This document shows, piece by piece, positions 1 through 6,074 of a stretch of 6,736 nucleotides of DNA; the first letter of the stretch is position 1; the number at the start of each line of letters is the position of its first letter. The position numbers and the translations under genes were made by a program. Under the pieces are notes generated by a model. It did not search any database. It was not told the DNA's origin and worked only from the letters and a program-made list of their open reading frames with translations. The stretch spans positions 1 to 6,736 of the forward strand of contig SFNX01000108.1 of assembly GCA_004552595.1 (NCBI GenBank). Reading direction: 5' to 3'. Source of the stretch: Lachnospiraceae bacterium. Lineage in GTDB: Bacteria; Bacillota; Clostridia; Lachnospirales; Lachnospiraceae.

Positions 1-579
1 CGGGTGCTGGAGGGCGGTATCGACTACCAACTTACCGAAAACCCGGCAGGCAATCACATCATGCACACCCTGCTCGCCGACTTTAGATGGGCGGCGATGC
101 ACCGATGGAGGAATGTGCCGCTCTCGCGCTTGGATGTGATGGTGGGACCCATGGCGCATTTTCGAGGCGGTTTGCTCTATAATCCCAACAACAGTAATAA
201 TGTGGTGTCGGCGCGCATCCATGCCGCCGTGGGTGTCAACGCTATGGCATCGTATCTCACCTCGCTGAAAAACAGGCGCCTGAAACTGTGCTATGAAGTG
301 TCGCTTCCGATGGTGGGCGCTATGTTTTCGCCGGAATACGATGAAGCCTACTATGAAATCTATGTGGGTAATCACAGCGGTCTTGCACACTTCGCTTGGT
401 GGGGCAATCGCTTCGATATCACCAATTATGTGTTTGCCGATTATAGCATCGGTGCCAACACGGTGCTGAGAGTGGGCTATCGCAATAGAATCGAATCTTC
501 GAATGTGTGCCACATCCACACCCGCGCCATCAGCCATGCCTTGGTGCTGGGCATTGGATGCAACCTGCTTACGAAATAA
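1..579 (+). CDS. C-terminal part of a possible DUF3316-like envelope protein (5' end outside window)
   Basis: The frame is open from the first base of the window, so the true start lies upstream and only the last 192 residues are seen. The TAA stop is at 577-579. The protein alternates polar and aromatic or hydrophobic residues in strand-like stretches (for example around YVFADYSIGANTVLRVGYRN), which fits a beta-rich or barrel-like outer-membrane or periplasmic protein. The ending, with an LRVGY...IES.N...IH.R..SHAL pattern, resembles from memory the C-terminus of DUF3316 proteins, a Bacteroidota family of unknown function. This assignment is tentative. GC is about 58% in the first 60 bases, higher than in the central block. 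Only the short repeat cluster separates it from the peptidase gene downstream, and no terminator is evident between them. Confidence 0.6.
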   Translation, partial: RVLEGGIDYQLTENPAGNHIMHTLLADFRWAAMHRWRNVPLSRLDVMVGPMAHFRGGLLYNPNNSNNVVSARIHAAVGVNAMASYLTSLKNRRLKLCYEVSLPMVGAMFSPEYDEAYYEIYVGNHSGLAHFAWWGNRFDITNYVFADYSIGANTVLRVGYRNRIESSNVCHIHTRAISHALVLGIGCNLLTK

Positions 580-653
580 TTCATAATTCATAATGCACGA
601 TGCACAATTTATAATTTTTTTTAATTCATAATGCTTGCTATGATTCATAATGC
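580..653. repeat. TTCATAAT repeat cluster
   Basis: Four exact copies of TTCATAAT lie at 580-587, 587-594, 625-632 and 644-651; three of them extend to TTCATAATGC. Between them is an imperfect inverted arrangement (AATTCATAATGCA ... TGCACAATTTATAATT, 585-616). The last two copies run into the start of the S41 gene, so they contribute to its first codons. Similar AT-rich TTCATAAT intergenic repeats are, to my recollection, common in Bacteroidales genomes. No TAnnTTTG promoter element was seen here. Confidence 0.6.
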
Positions 654-1624
654 TATTCGCCTGTTTTGCGCTTTGCTGCTTTCTATCACTTGCTTTGGAT
701 GCAGCGACCAAACTTTTAGCAATGATGCCGAAGGCAATTTCGATGCACTTTGGACCATTCTGGATGAGCATTACACCTTTTTTGAATACAAAAATGTGGA
801 TTGGAATGAAGTGGGCAATCGCTATCGTGCCAAAATCACTACCGGCATTAATAGCAACGAACTTTTCAACCTTTGCAGCGATATGCTCAAAGAACTGAAA
901 GACGGACACACCAATCTGATTTCTGCCAACGATGTGTCGAGATATTGGATTTGGGAACAATATCCTGTGAACTACGATGAGCGCATCATCGACGAAAACT
1001 ATCTTAATTTTGAATACAAACGCACCGGTGGTATCAAATATCAAATTTTGAGCAACAATGTGGGTTATATGTATTATGGCGACTTTTCTACCGGTATCGG
1101 TGAAGGTAATTTGGATGCTGTGCTGGCATATTTGGCAAGTAGCAGCGCTCTGATTATCGATGTGCGTAGCAATGGCGGTGGCTATCTCACTAATGTGGAA
1201 AAATTGGTGGGCAGATTGCATCAGCCACAAAACCGGACCCGAACACAATGCGTTCTCTGAGCCCTACGACTACTATTTCAGCCCCACAAAAAATCGGCAG
1301 CACTACAATAAACCCATCGTGGTGCTCTGCAATCGCGGCAGTTTTAGCGCCACCAACAATTTCGTGTCAATTATGAAGCAGTTGCCCAACGTCACCGTTG
1401 TGGGCGATACCACTGGCGGTGGTTGTGGCTTGCCATTCACCAGCGAACTGCCCAACGGATGGAGCGTGCGTTTCTCTGCTGCAGTGATTCGCGACGCAGA
1501 GGGCAAGCTCACCGAATTCGGCGTAGAGCCCGACATCAAGGTCGACATGACCGAAGCCGACCGCCAAGCCGGCCACGACACCATCCTCGACCGAGCCCTC
1601 CTCCTCCTCACCTCAAAACAATAA
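631..1624 (+). pseudogene. S41 family (C-terminal-processing/tricorn-like) peptidase lipoprotein, frameshifted
   Basis: Two overlapping frames together make one S41 serine peptidase. Frame one (631-1260, 209 residues) has a signal sequence ending in a lipoprotein-like Cys (residue 24, ITCFGC-SD), the KDGHT motif (residues 90-94, probable catalytic His) and DVRSNGGG (177-184). It then leaves the family pattern after KLVGR (191-195). The family pattern resumes in the +1 frame from about 1217 (CISHKTGPEHN), with the probable nucleophile Ser in NRGSFSATN, then VGDTTGGG and the terminal FGVEPDIKVD, stopping at 1622-1624. Joined, they give about 331 residues, near the family's usual length, but the link between LVGR and ISHKTG is about 8-9 residues shorter than I expect. 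That suggests a deletion of about 26 bases (any length of 2 mod 3 restores the frame). Without a frame correction the product lacks the nucleophile. An in-frame ATG at 640 is an alternative start. A sequencing error is possible. Confidence 0.8.
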
Positions 1625-1656
1625 AGATTATTATCAACGATTACAACATTTATTAT

Positions 1657-2160
1657 ATGAGACATTTTTTATCATTCATTATCGCGCTATGCTTCGCGAT
1701 TTCTTCTTATGCCCAAATTCCAAGCCAAGTAATGGGCATTAACCTTGGAAAAACTCCAAAGGCTACGGCTATTTCAATTTTCAAGAAAAAAGGAATGACT
1801 ATTGCTCACCAAGAAAAAGAACATGTTTTTCTTTATGGAAACATCTTTCATCATGATGTGAAGTGGGAATATGTTCACTTGGTTATAAAACAAAGCAAAG
1901 TAGCGGGCGTCGAATTCTATTGTCTGAACAACAATGATGCACTTCTGAAATCTCTAAATTCCGGTTTATTTTCAAAATACGGAACATGCTGGAAAACGAA
2001 AGCAAAAATCATTGGATACATCCCAGGGCTCACTCCTGATGAATTTAATGAAACATATGTTTATTCAAACGGTAAAAATCGTATTCAATTATATCGGCAC
2101 TACTATCATGGCATGGCCTTATACTTGTCATATATGAATGAGAATTTAGTCAAAAAATAA
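1657..2160 (+). CDS. small exported protein of unknown function
   Basis: A protein of 167 residues. The frame is open far upstream, but the ATG at 1657 is chosen because it starts a clean signal peptide: MRHFLSF, a hydrophobic core, then SSYAQ, with probable signal peptidase I cleavage after Ala19. The mature part begins with VMGINLGKTPKATAISIF, a 'G-x-x-LG-x-x-x-x-x-A' start seen in several Bacteroidota secreted proteins of unknown role. It continues as a mixed alpha/beta soluble domain rich in Tyr and Lys, with no catalytic motif and no further membrane segment. I do not recognise the family. It lies 32 bases after the broken S41 gene on the same strand with no promoter motif seen between them, so cotranscription is plausible. 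Its base composition is clearly more AT-rich than the S41 3' half, like the block to its right. Confidence 0.75.
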   Translation: MRHFLSFIIALCFAISSYAQIPSQVMGINLGKTPKATAISIFKKKGMTIAHQEKEHVFLYGNIFHHDVKWEYVHLVIKQSKVAGVEFYCLNNNDALLKSLNSGLFSKYGTCWKTKAKIIGYIPGLTPDEFNETYVYSNGKNRIQLYRHYYHGMALYLSYMNENLVKK

Positions 2161-2209
2161 TATCCACATCATATAAAACCAATAGGTCAGCAATTCATAT
2201 CAAACACGA

Positions 2210-2228
2210 CCTCGCCTTAGGAGCGAGG
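2210..2228. other. small GC hairpin beside a run of seven G
   Basis: CCTCGC (2210-2215) pairs with GCGAGG (2223-2228) around a 7-base loop, and a run of seven G spans 2227-2233. It sits 49 bases after the 1657-2160 stop. There is no following T-run on either strand, so it is not a standard intrinsic terminator. It may only be a remnant of another element. Nothing else was recognised in 2161-2336. Confidence 0.3.
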
Positions 2229-2336
2229 GGGGGCCATCTATTGAACAACAAGCAGCCCCATCTTAAAATCCCATTGTCATCCCAGTTTCATTTAAAGATA
2301 CTGTGCACACAAAGAAGGATGTTATACAACAATTAA

Positions 2337-2397
2337 AGTGCTCCCCGAAAGTAAGACCAAAAGCATTGCTCATAGGTCAAAACATTCGGGGAGCACT
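2337..2397. terminator. 13-bp perfect inverted repeat between convergent genes, probable bidirectional terminator
   Basis: AGTGCTCCCCGAA (2337-2349) and TTCGGGGAGCACT (2385-2397) are perfect reverse complements. The 35-base interior has its own nested complement (GACC 2355-2358 with GGTC 2375-2378, and AGC/GCT inside), so the whole may fold as one long stem. It lies between a rightward gene (stop 2160) and a leftward gene (stop 2419), beginning 21 bases past the latter. On the plus strand CTATTTT follows; on the minus strand TTAATTGTTG follows. Neither is a strong U-tract, so termination is inferred from position and symmetry. Confidence 0.5.
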
Positions 2398-2418
2398 CTA
2401 TTTTCAGTATATTAACCC

Positions 2419-3324
2419 TTATTTTTTCAATCGCCAAATGACCGTATAAGTATGAGGATTCATCTCTTTGTCTGCAACAACACCAGAAATAGGTTGTTTA
2501 TGCCCGGGAGCTTTTCCTCCATAATCATAAAATCGACCATTACCAGCATAAATAGTCACATGGTGTTGATCCCCCCTATTCACCGCTAATATATCACCTG
2601 GCGCAAATTTATTAAAATCTTCTTGCGGGAACTCACCAAATATTAGTTGGAAACCACCTTTTTTTAATGATTTAGCACAAGAATTATTATCGCTCTTGAA
2701 CGATATTGAATTATACGCCTCATCTGGTGCAAATACTCCACAGTATTGAAGAACTATACTCAAATAGCCAGAACAATCTCGTTTGCATTTTTTATTTCCT
2801 GAATAAGGACATTTTGGATCTTTATACCACACGCCATCAGCCTGATATGGTGTATTATTCGCATAATACCAATCAGCAACTTTTTTTGCTGCATCGAGAA
2901 ACTCTTTGACAGAAAGAGATGTCTTCAAATTTTCTGTCTGAGCATTTGATTGATCAGCATATTTTGCATACTTTTTTGGAAAGTAATATTTACACCCATC
3001 ATAGTACACCTCATAATACTCCCCAACTTCACCAGTACACTCTAAAATATCTCCATCATTAAAATGAGGATTATTAATTCCTTCAAGTTTACTACTTTCA
3101 TTCGGATTACTGCGAAGGCAAATATTGTCATGGTTTGAAACAACAATATTTTTTCTTTCTAGCGAAGCCTCAGTTATAGAATCGCTTTCGGACACTCCAT
3201 TCGCTCCTTCCCCAAAACAGCTTTGACCTGTTTCAACCTTTGTAGAAGTGGTATCACCATTTGTCCGATTGCAACTACACAGAAGCAGAATCACAAATAC
3301 TTTAACAATAGTGCTTAGTTTCAT
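2419..3324 (-). CDS. lipoprotein with SH3b domain and NlpC/P60-like cysteine peptidase domain
   Basis: A protein of 301 residues from the ATG at 3322-3324. The frame extends 7 codons further to a TTG, but the ATG gives a compact signal peptide with lipobox LCSC and lipidated Cys18, so this start is preferred. The order is: lipid anchor, a low-complexity Ser/Thr/Glu linker (about 19-58), one SH3b domain (about 60-122, with NICLR, PHFNDGD and YYFPKKYA), and an NlpC/P60-like C40 peptidase domain (about 143-299). The likely nucleophile is Cys184 in KRDCSGY and the general-base His is 254 or 255 in HHVTIYAG; Asp267 in YDYGG could be the third polar residue (inference). FAPGDIL is the typical turn before the His strand. 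The expected role is cleaving a peptide bond in peptidoglycan stems from a membrane anchor, with SH3b binding the wall. It is second in a leftward pair, 21 bases after the GYF_2/SH3b gene. The exact substrate is unknown. Confidence 0.85.
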   Translation of the reverse strand: MKLSTIVKVFVILLLCSCNRTNGDTTSTKVETGQSCFGEGANGVSESDSITEASLERKNIVVSNHDNICLRSNPNESSKLEGINNPHFNDGDILECTGEVGEYYEVYYDGCKYYFPKKYAKYADQSNAQTENLKTSLSVKEFLDAAKKVADWYYANNTPYQADGVWYKDPKCPYSGNKKCKRDCSGYLSIVLQYCGVFAPDEAYNSISFKSDNNSCAKSLKKGGFQLIFGEFPQEDFNKFAPGDILAVNRGDQHHVTIYAGNGRFYDYGGKAPGHKQPISGVVADKEMNPHTYTVIWRLKK

Positions 3325-3345
3325 AAATCTGTCATATAAAATCAA

Positions 3346-4227
3346 TTAATATGGGTCAGCGTATTTTTTTGGAATGTAATAGTAATAACCATCATAGCAT
3401 ACCTCATAATAACTTCCAAAAGTGCCAACACAAGAAAGTACGTCTCCTGTAAAGAAATGAGGATAACTCGGGCCTGTGAGTTTTGATCCTTCATTTGGCT
3501 GAGTGCGCAATACGACGCCAGAATTATTCGCATTCTTGATGCGAACCGAACTATAATAAACTGTTTCCTCTTGAATCGTCTGATATGCGCCTTCACTAGG
3601 GCCCTGGCTACCCTCATATGGATCAGCATATTTCTTAGGGATGTAATAATTACTACCATCGTGTCTCACTTTATAGTAATCACCTGAAACGCCCTCACAG
3701 AGAAGGACATCTCCTGTAAAAAAATGCGCATGCCCGTTACCTGTAAGCTTGGAATTCTCATTTGGTCCTGTTCTCAAAACAACACCTGAATTATTTGCAT
3801 TCTTGACCTTCAATTTGTGAGGAACTTCTTCCTCTGGCATTACATTTTCGGCAACTGCTACACTATTCCCTCCAGCTACAACTTGTGGACTTCCCGAGTT
3901 GACATTTGTAGTTGAATTTTGACTATCTTTCGTGAAGTAGAGAGTCAACACCACCGCCAACAAAGCGACAGCAACCAATGCAACAATTATCAGCATTGTA
4001 TTCGTCTTTGACTTTTGTTCCACCCTATGACCGATATCTTGTCCGACACGAGAAGCTTGTTGTCGAGCAAAATAAGGTGCAAGTTCAGGAACGTCTTTCG
4101 CTCTCTTCCAATCAGTCATTCCTTCACAATAAACATATGTGTCTTCTGAAATATAAGACATCAACTCTGTTTCCAAATATGGTCCCATACGATTATTGGC
4201 AGAGTCTACAAAATAAAATTGTTTCAT
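3346..4227 (-). CDS. GYF_2 domain, single transmembrane helix, two SH3b domains
   Basis: A protein of 293 residues starting with the ATG at 4225-4227. Residues 1-52 match the GYF_2 (DUF4339) pattern: FYFVD...NRMGPY, then DTYVYCEGMTDWKRAKDVPEL. This domain is usually cytoplasmic and thought to bind peptides. After a basic and Gln-rich stretch comes one strongly hydrophobic helix (about 77-98) with no cleavage site, so the protein should sit N-in, C-out in the inner membrane. A Ser/Asn/Val/Glu linker (about 101-137) leads to two SH3b domains (about 138-202 and 228-292), both ending YYIPKKYADPY. There is no catalytic motif. It is the first gene of the leftward pair, followed after 21 bases by the SH3b-NlpC/P60 lipoprotein. 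A well-spaced Bacteroidota promoter lies just upstream. It may couple a periplasmic wall-binding state to the cytoplasm or recruit the amidase; both are inferences. Confidence 0.85.
   Translation of the reverse strand: MKQFYFVDSANNRMGPYLETELMSYISEDTYVYCEGMTDWKRAKDVPELAPYFARQQASRVGQDIGHRVEQKSKTNTMLIIVALVAVALLAVVLTLYFTKDSQNSTTNVNSGSPQVVAGGNSVAVAENVMPEEEVPHKLKVKNANNSGVVLRTGPNENSKLTGNGHAHFFTGDVLLCEGVSGDYYKVRHDGSNYYIPKKYADPYEGSQGPSEGAYQTIQEETVYYSSVRIKNANNSGVVLRTQPNEGSKLTGPSYPHFFTGDVLSCVGTFGSYYEVCYDGYYYYIPKKYADPY
3352..3816 (-). repeat. tandem SH3b repeat within the GYF_2 protein
   Basis: Two copies of an SH3b unit lie at about 3622-3816 and 3352-3546, offset by 89 codons (267 bases). Both contain KNANNSGVVLRT, SKLTG, HFFTGDVL and YYIPKKYADPY. 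The intervening linker is unique. The DNA copies differ at many third positions, so this is not a very recent duplication. Confidence 0.8.
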
Positions 4228-4232
4228 AATAT

Positions 4233-4490
4233 CTAACTAAGTTTCGGCAAAAATAACAATAAATATTGGCGTTTCAAAGTAATGTGAAGAAAAATACAGT
4301 AAATCACTTTCAAAAAAAGTACCCAAACAAAAAACATACAACAATTCGCTGCCTTGGATTTTAATCCCCTGCCATTCTCTATTAAATATTGTTGATTAAA
4401 ATATTCATCAAAATCTTCATAATGATTGATAACACACATCCATCCATTGCCATTAAATTTTTTATTTGTATTTTTGTAGAAAAGATACAT
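4233..4490 (-). CDS. doubtful small membrane-protein reading frame
   Basis: An 85-codon frame from the ATG at 4488-4490 ends 5 bases before the GYF_2 gene on the same strand. The N-terminal half is polar and aromatic (NHYEDFDEYFNQQYL), and the C-terminal third is hydrophobic (CCMFFVWVLFLKVIYCIF), which could be a membrane helix. Against it: the DNA is very AT-rich, the good leftward promoter at 4248-4278 lies inside it near its 3' end, no family is recognised, and the hydrophobic run could come from A/T-rich codons. It may be a decayed remnant or pure chance. Confidence 0.15.
   Translation of the reverse strand: MYLFYKNTNKKFNGNGWMCVINHYEDFDEYFNQQYLIENGRGLKSKAANCCMFFVWVLFLKVIYCIFLHITLKRQYLLLFLPKLS
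4248..4278 (-). promoter_or_regulatory. candidate Bacteroidota promoter for the leftward pair
   Basis: Read on the minus strand, TTTG (4275-4278) is followed after exactly 19 bases by TATTTTTG (4248-4255), matching the Bacteroidota consensus TTTG, 19-21 bases, TAnnTTTG. Transcription would start near 4240, giving a leader of roughly 15 bases before the ATG at 4227. It should drive the GYF_2/SH3b gene and the lipoprotein amidase behind it. Confidence 0.6.
4446..4476 (+). promoter_or_regulatory. candidate Bacteroidota promoter for the rightward pair
   Basis: TATTTTTG (4469-4476) fits TAnnTTTG, and ATTG (4446-4449), one base off TTTG, stands 19 bases upstream. The start of transcription would be near 4483, with a leader of about 100 bases before the ATG at 4582, long enough for control at the RNA level. 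No riboswitch-like fold was recognised in that leader. The 354-base gap 4228-4581 otherwise holds only the opposing promoter and a doubtful frame. Confidence 0.45.
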
Positions 4491-4581
4491 CTCTCCCACT
4501 ATTTTCAAATTGATAAGTAATATATACAGCTTCAGAAATTATAATAAAAAGATAGAGACAAAAATTCAATAACCCATAAAT

Positions 4582-5094
4582 ATGATTGACATGAAACAAA
4601 AATTGATTATTTCTATTACACTTCTCGTGATGAGTTTTGCCGCATTACTTGCTAATGCACAATCACATGTTATTGTTGCAGGCGATAACGTTTGCCTACG
4701 TAGTCGCGCAAGCGAAAGTTACAAAATGACAGGAAGTTTATATCCGCACTTCAACACTGGTGACATTTTCACTTGCTATGGAACAGAAGGAAATTATTAT
4801 AGGGTCGGATGGCATAACGGCATCTATTATCTTCCTAAAAAATACGGACGCCCCAGAGGCGGCAATAATAATAACGCCTATTCATCTTCGTACACAATCA
4901 TAATAGCTGGTGACAATGTGTGTTTACGAAGCTACCCTAGCGAAAGCTACAAAATGACAGGATCGGGGAACCCACACTTATCTACTGGGGAACGCTACAA
5001 ATGCTATGGTTCAGTGGGAAACTACTATAAAATAGATTACTACGGAAATGGCTCAGTTTACTATATCCCTAAAAAATACGGAAGAATAAGGTAA
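4582..5094 (+). CDS. secreted protein made of two SH3b domains
   Basis: A protein of 170 residues from the ATG at 4582. An ATG three codons later (4591) gives a more typical signal peptide start (MKQKLII) and is equally possible. The signal peptide ends ALLANAQ, with probable signal peptidase I cleavage after Ala26 (4582 numbering). The rest is two SH3b domains (about 29-90 and 104-168), offset by 76 residues and separated by a short Gly/Asn/Ser linker. Each carries AGDNVCLRS, SESYKMTG, a PH..TG turn, CYG..GNYY and YY[LI]PKKYGR. There is no enzyme domain and no anchor, so it is probably a periplasmic or secreted wall- or protein-binding module. It is the counterpart of the GYF_2/SH3b membrane protein across the divergent region. 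The amidase paralog begins 79 bases downstream with no promoter motif seen in the gap, so the two are probably one operon. A decoy or inhibitor of the amidase is an alternative role. Confidence 0.85.
   Translation: MIDMKQKLIISITLLVMSFAALLANAQSHVIVAGDNVCLRSRASESYKMTGSLYPHFNTGDIFTCYGTEGNYYRVGWHNGIYYLPKKYGRPRGGNNNNAYSSSYTIIIAGDNVCLRSYPSESYKMTGSGNPHLSTGERYKCYGSVGNYYKIDYYGNGSVYYIPKKYGRIR
4666..5085 (+). repeat. tandem SH3b repeat within the secreted two-SH3b protein
   Basis: SH3b units lie at about 4666-4851 and 4891-5085, 76 codons apart. Shared words are AGDNVCLRS, ESYKMTGS and PKKYGR. They resemble each other more than they resemble the copies in the other three genes, which suggests duplication within this gene. 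Confidence 0.75.
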
Positions 5095-5173
5095 AATCAT
5101 TATACCGAAAATACAATATATCTATACTATAATTAAGTTAAGGATATCTATTATCTAATCAAATTTCCTTGAA

Positions 5174-6052
5174 ATGAAAAACTTTCTAAAATCAACTTCG
5201 CTTGTTATAGCGATGATAATTCTTGCACTATTTTGCCATAAAGCTATAGCAAGTGGTAAAAATGGCAGTAACGACAAGAAAAAAACAAATGTTTCTACAG
5301 CTACCGCAAAAAGCAAAAAATATATTGAGGTCAACGACCACACGAATATTTGCTTAAGGAAACAGGCTAATGAAGAAAGCAAACTCACCGGCCCTGAAGC
5401 CCCTCATTTCAATAGCGGCGACAAAATTGAATATACAAAAGTAGTAGGAGATTATTACGAAGTCATCGTTAACGGTGAAACGTATTATTTTCCAAAAAGA
5501 TTTGCAGACATCTGCAGCGGAGATTCAAAAAACTATGCTACTAAAAAGAGATTAGCTCAAAGCGATTTTCTTAAAGCAGCCAAAGAAGTAGCGGAATGGT
5601 ACTACAAGAACAAAACACCATATCAAGCTGATGGTGTGTGGTACAAAACACCTTACTGCCCATTCTCAAGCAACGGGCGTGCAAAGCGCGACTGCTCTGG
5701 ATTTGTCAGTATTGTGCTACAATATTGCGGTATTTTCGCTCCAGGGGAATCTTACAATTCCATTTCATTTATTAGCGAGACGGGGAAATGTGGACAATCT
5801 CTGAAGAAAGCTGGATTTAAACCAATTAAGGGTATTTTTCCCCAAGAGGATTTTAGCAAATTTAAACCTGGAGACATTCTGGCAGTAAACCAAGGGGCAA
5901 AAGGAGACGAACATCATGTTACTATTTATGCTGGTAATGGAAGGTTCTACGACTATGGTGGAAAAGCGCCAGGATTCAAGCAACCTGTTTCAGGTGTTGT
6001 AAGCAAAGGTGAAATGAACAAACACACGTATAGCATTATCTGGAGAAGATAA
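5174..6052 (+). CDS. secreted SH3b and NlpC/P60-like cysteine peptidase, paralog of the leftward lipoprotein
   Basis: A protein of 292 residues from the ATG at 5174. The N-terminus is a signal peptide (MKNFLKS, hydrophobic core, HKAIAS) with probable cleavage after Ala26. Cys21 lacks a lipobox, so a soluble periplasmic or secreted protein is expected, unlike its paralog. A Lys/Asn/Thr-rich linker leads to one SH3b domain (about 50-111, NICLR, PHFNSGD, YYFPKRFA) and then the NlpC/P60-like domain (about 131-290). The likely nucleophile is Cys174 in KRDCSGF, the His is 247 or 248 in HHVTIYAG, and Asp260 in YDYGG may be the third residue. FKPGDIL and WYYKNKTPYQADGVWY are shared with the paralog. 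By hand, the catalytic domains are about 73% identical and the SH3b domains about 57%. Three extra residues precede the catalytic His here. It is the last gene of the rightward pair, followed by a clear terminator. The role is inferred as peptidoglycan stem-peptide cleavage. Confidence 0.85.
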   Translation: MKNFLKSTSLVIAMIILALFCHKAIASGKNGSNDKKKTNVSTATAKSKKYIEVNDHTNICLRKQANEESKLTGPEAPHFNSGDKIEYTKVVGDYYEVIVNGETYYFPKRFADICSGDSKNYATKKRLAQSDFLKAAKEVAEWYYKNKTPYQADGVWYKTPYCPFSSNGRAKRDCSGFVSIVLQYCGIFAPGESYNSISFISETGKCGQSLKKAGFKPIKGIFPQEDFSKFKPGDILAVNQGAKGDEHHVTIYAGNGRFYDYGGKAPGFKQPVSGVVSKGEMNKHTYSIIWRR

Positions 6053-6074
6053 TCAATAGTTAACAAATATCAGG

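Noticed and set aside
650..898. Short plus-strand frame inside the S41 gene
   Set aside because: It overlaps the lipoprotein signal and N-terminal S41 region, whose motifs are in the other frame.
1205..1225. Programmed ribosomal frameshift joining the two S41 frames
   Set aside because: No slippery run or stop-dependent shift site is present at the junction, and the joined product would still be short of spacer residues; mutation is simpler.
1303..1665. Minus-strand frames opposite the S41 3' half
   Set aside because: High-GC antisense frames without domain signal; the plus strand carries clear S41 motifs.
3342..3659. Second minus-strand frame overlapping the SH3b repeats of the GYF_2 protein
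   Set aside because: It is an out-of-frame shadow of the repeat-encoding DNA with no recognisable domain.
3352..5085. Periodic repeats as a CRISPR or DNA-level array
   Set aside because: The periodicity is explained by SH3b protein domains; the DNA copies are diverged and there are no short identical repeats with unique spacers.
5234..5236. Cys21 of the rightward amidase as a lipidation site
   Set aside because: The preceding residues (ALF) do not fit a lipobox, while an Ala-x-Ala type cleavage site follows a few residues later.
5155..5388. Minus-strand frame rich in Leu/Phe/Ser opposite the start of the secreted amidase
   Set aside because: It lies antisense to a well-supported signal peptide and SH3b coding region; hydrophobic content is what an antisense Lys/Asn-rich strand gives.
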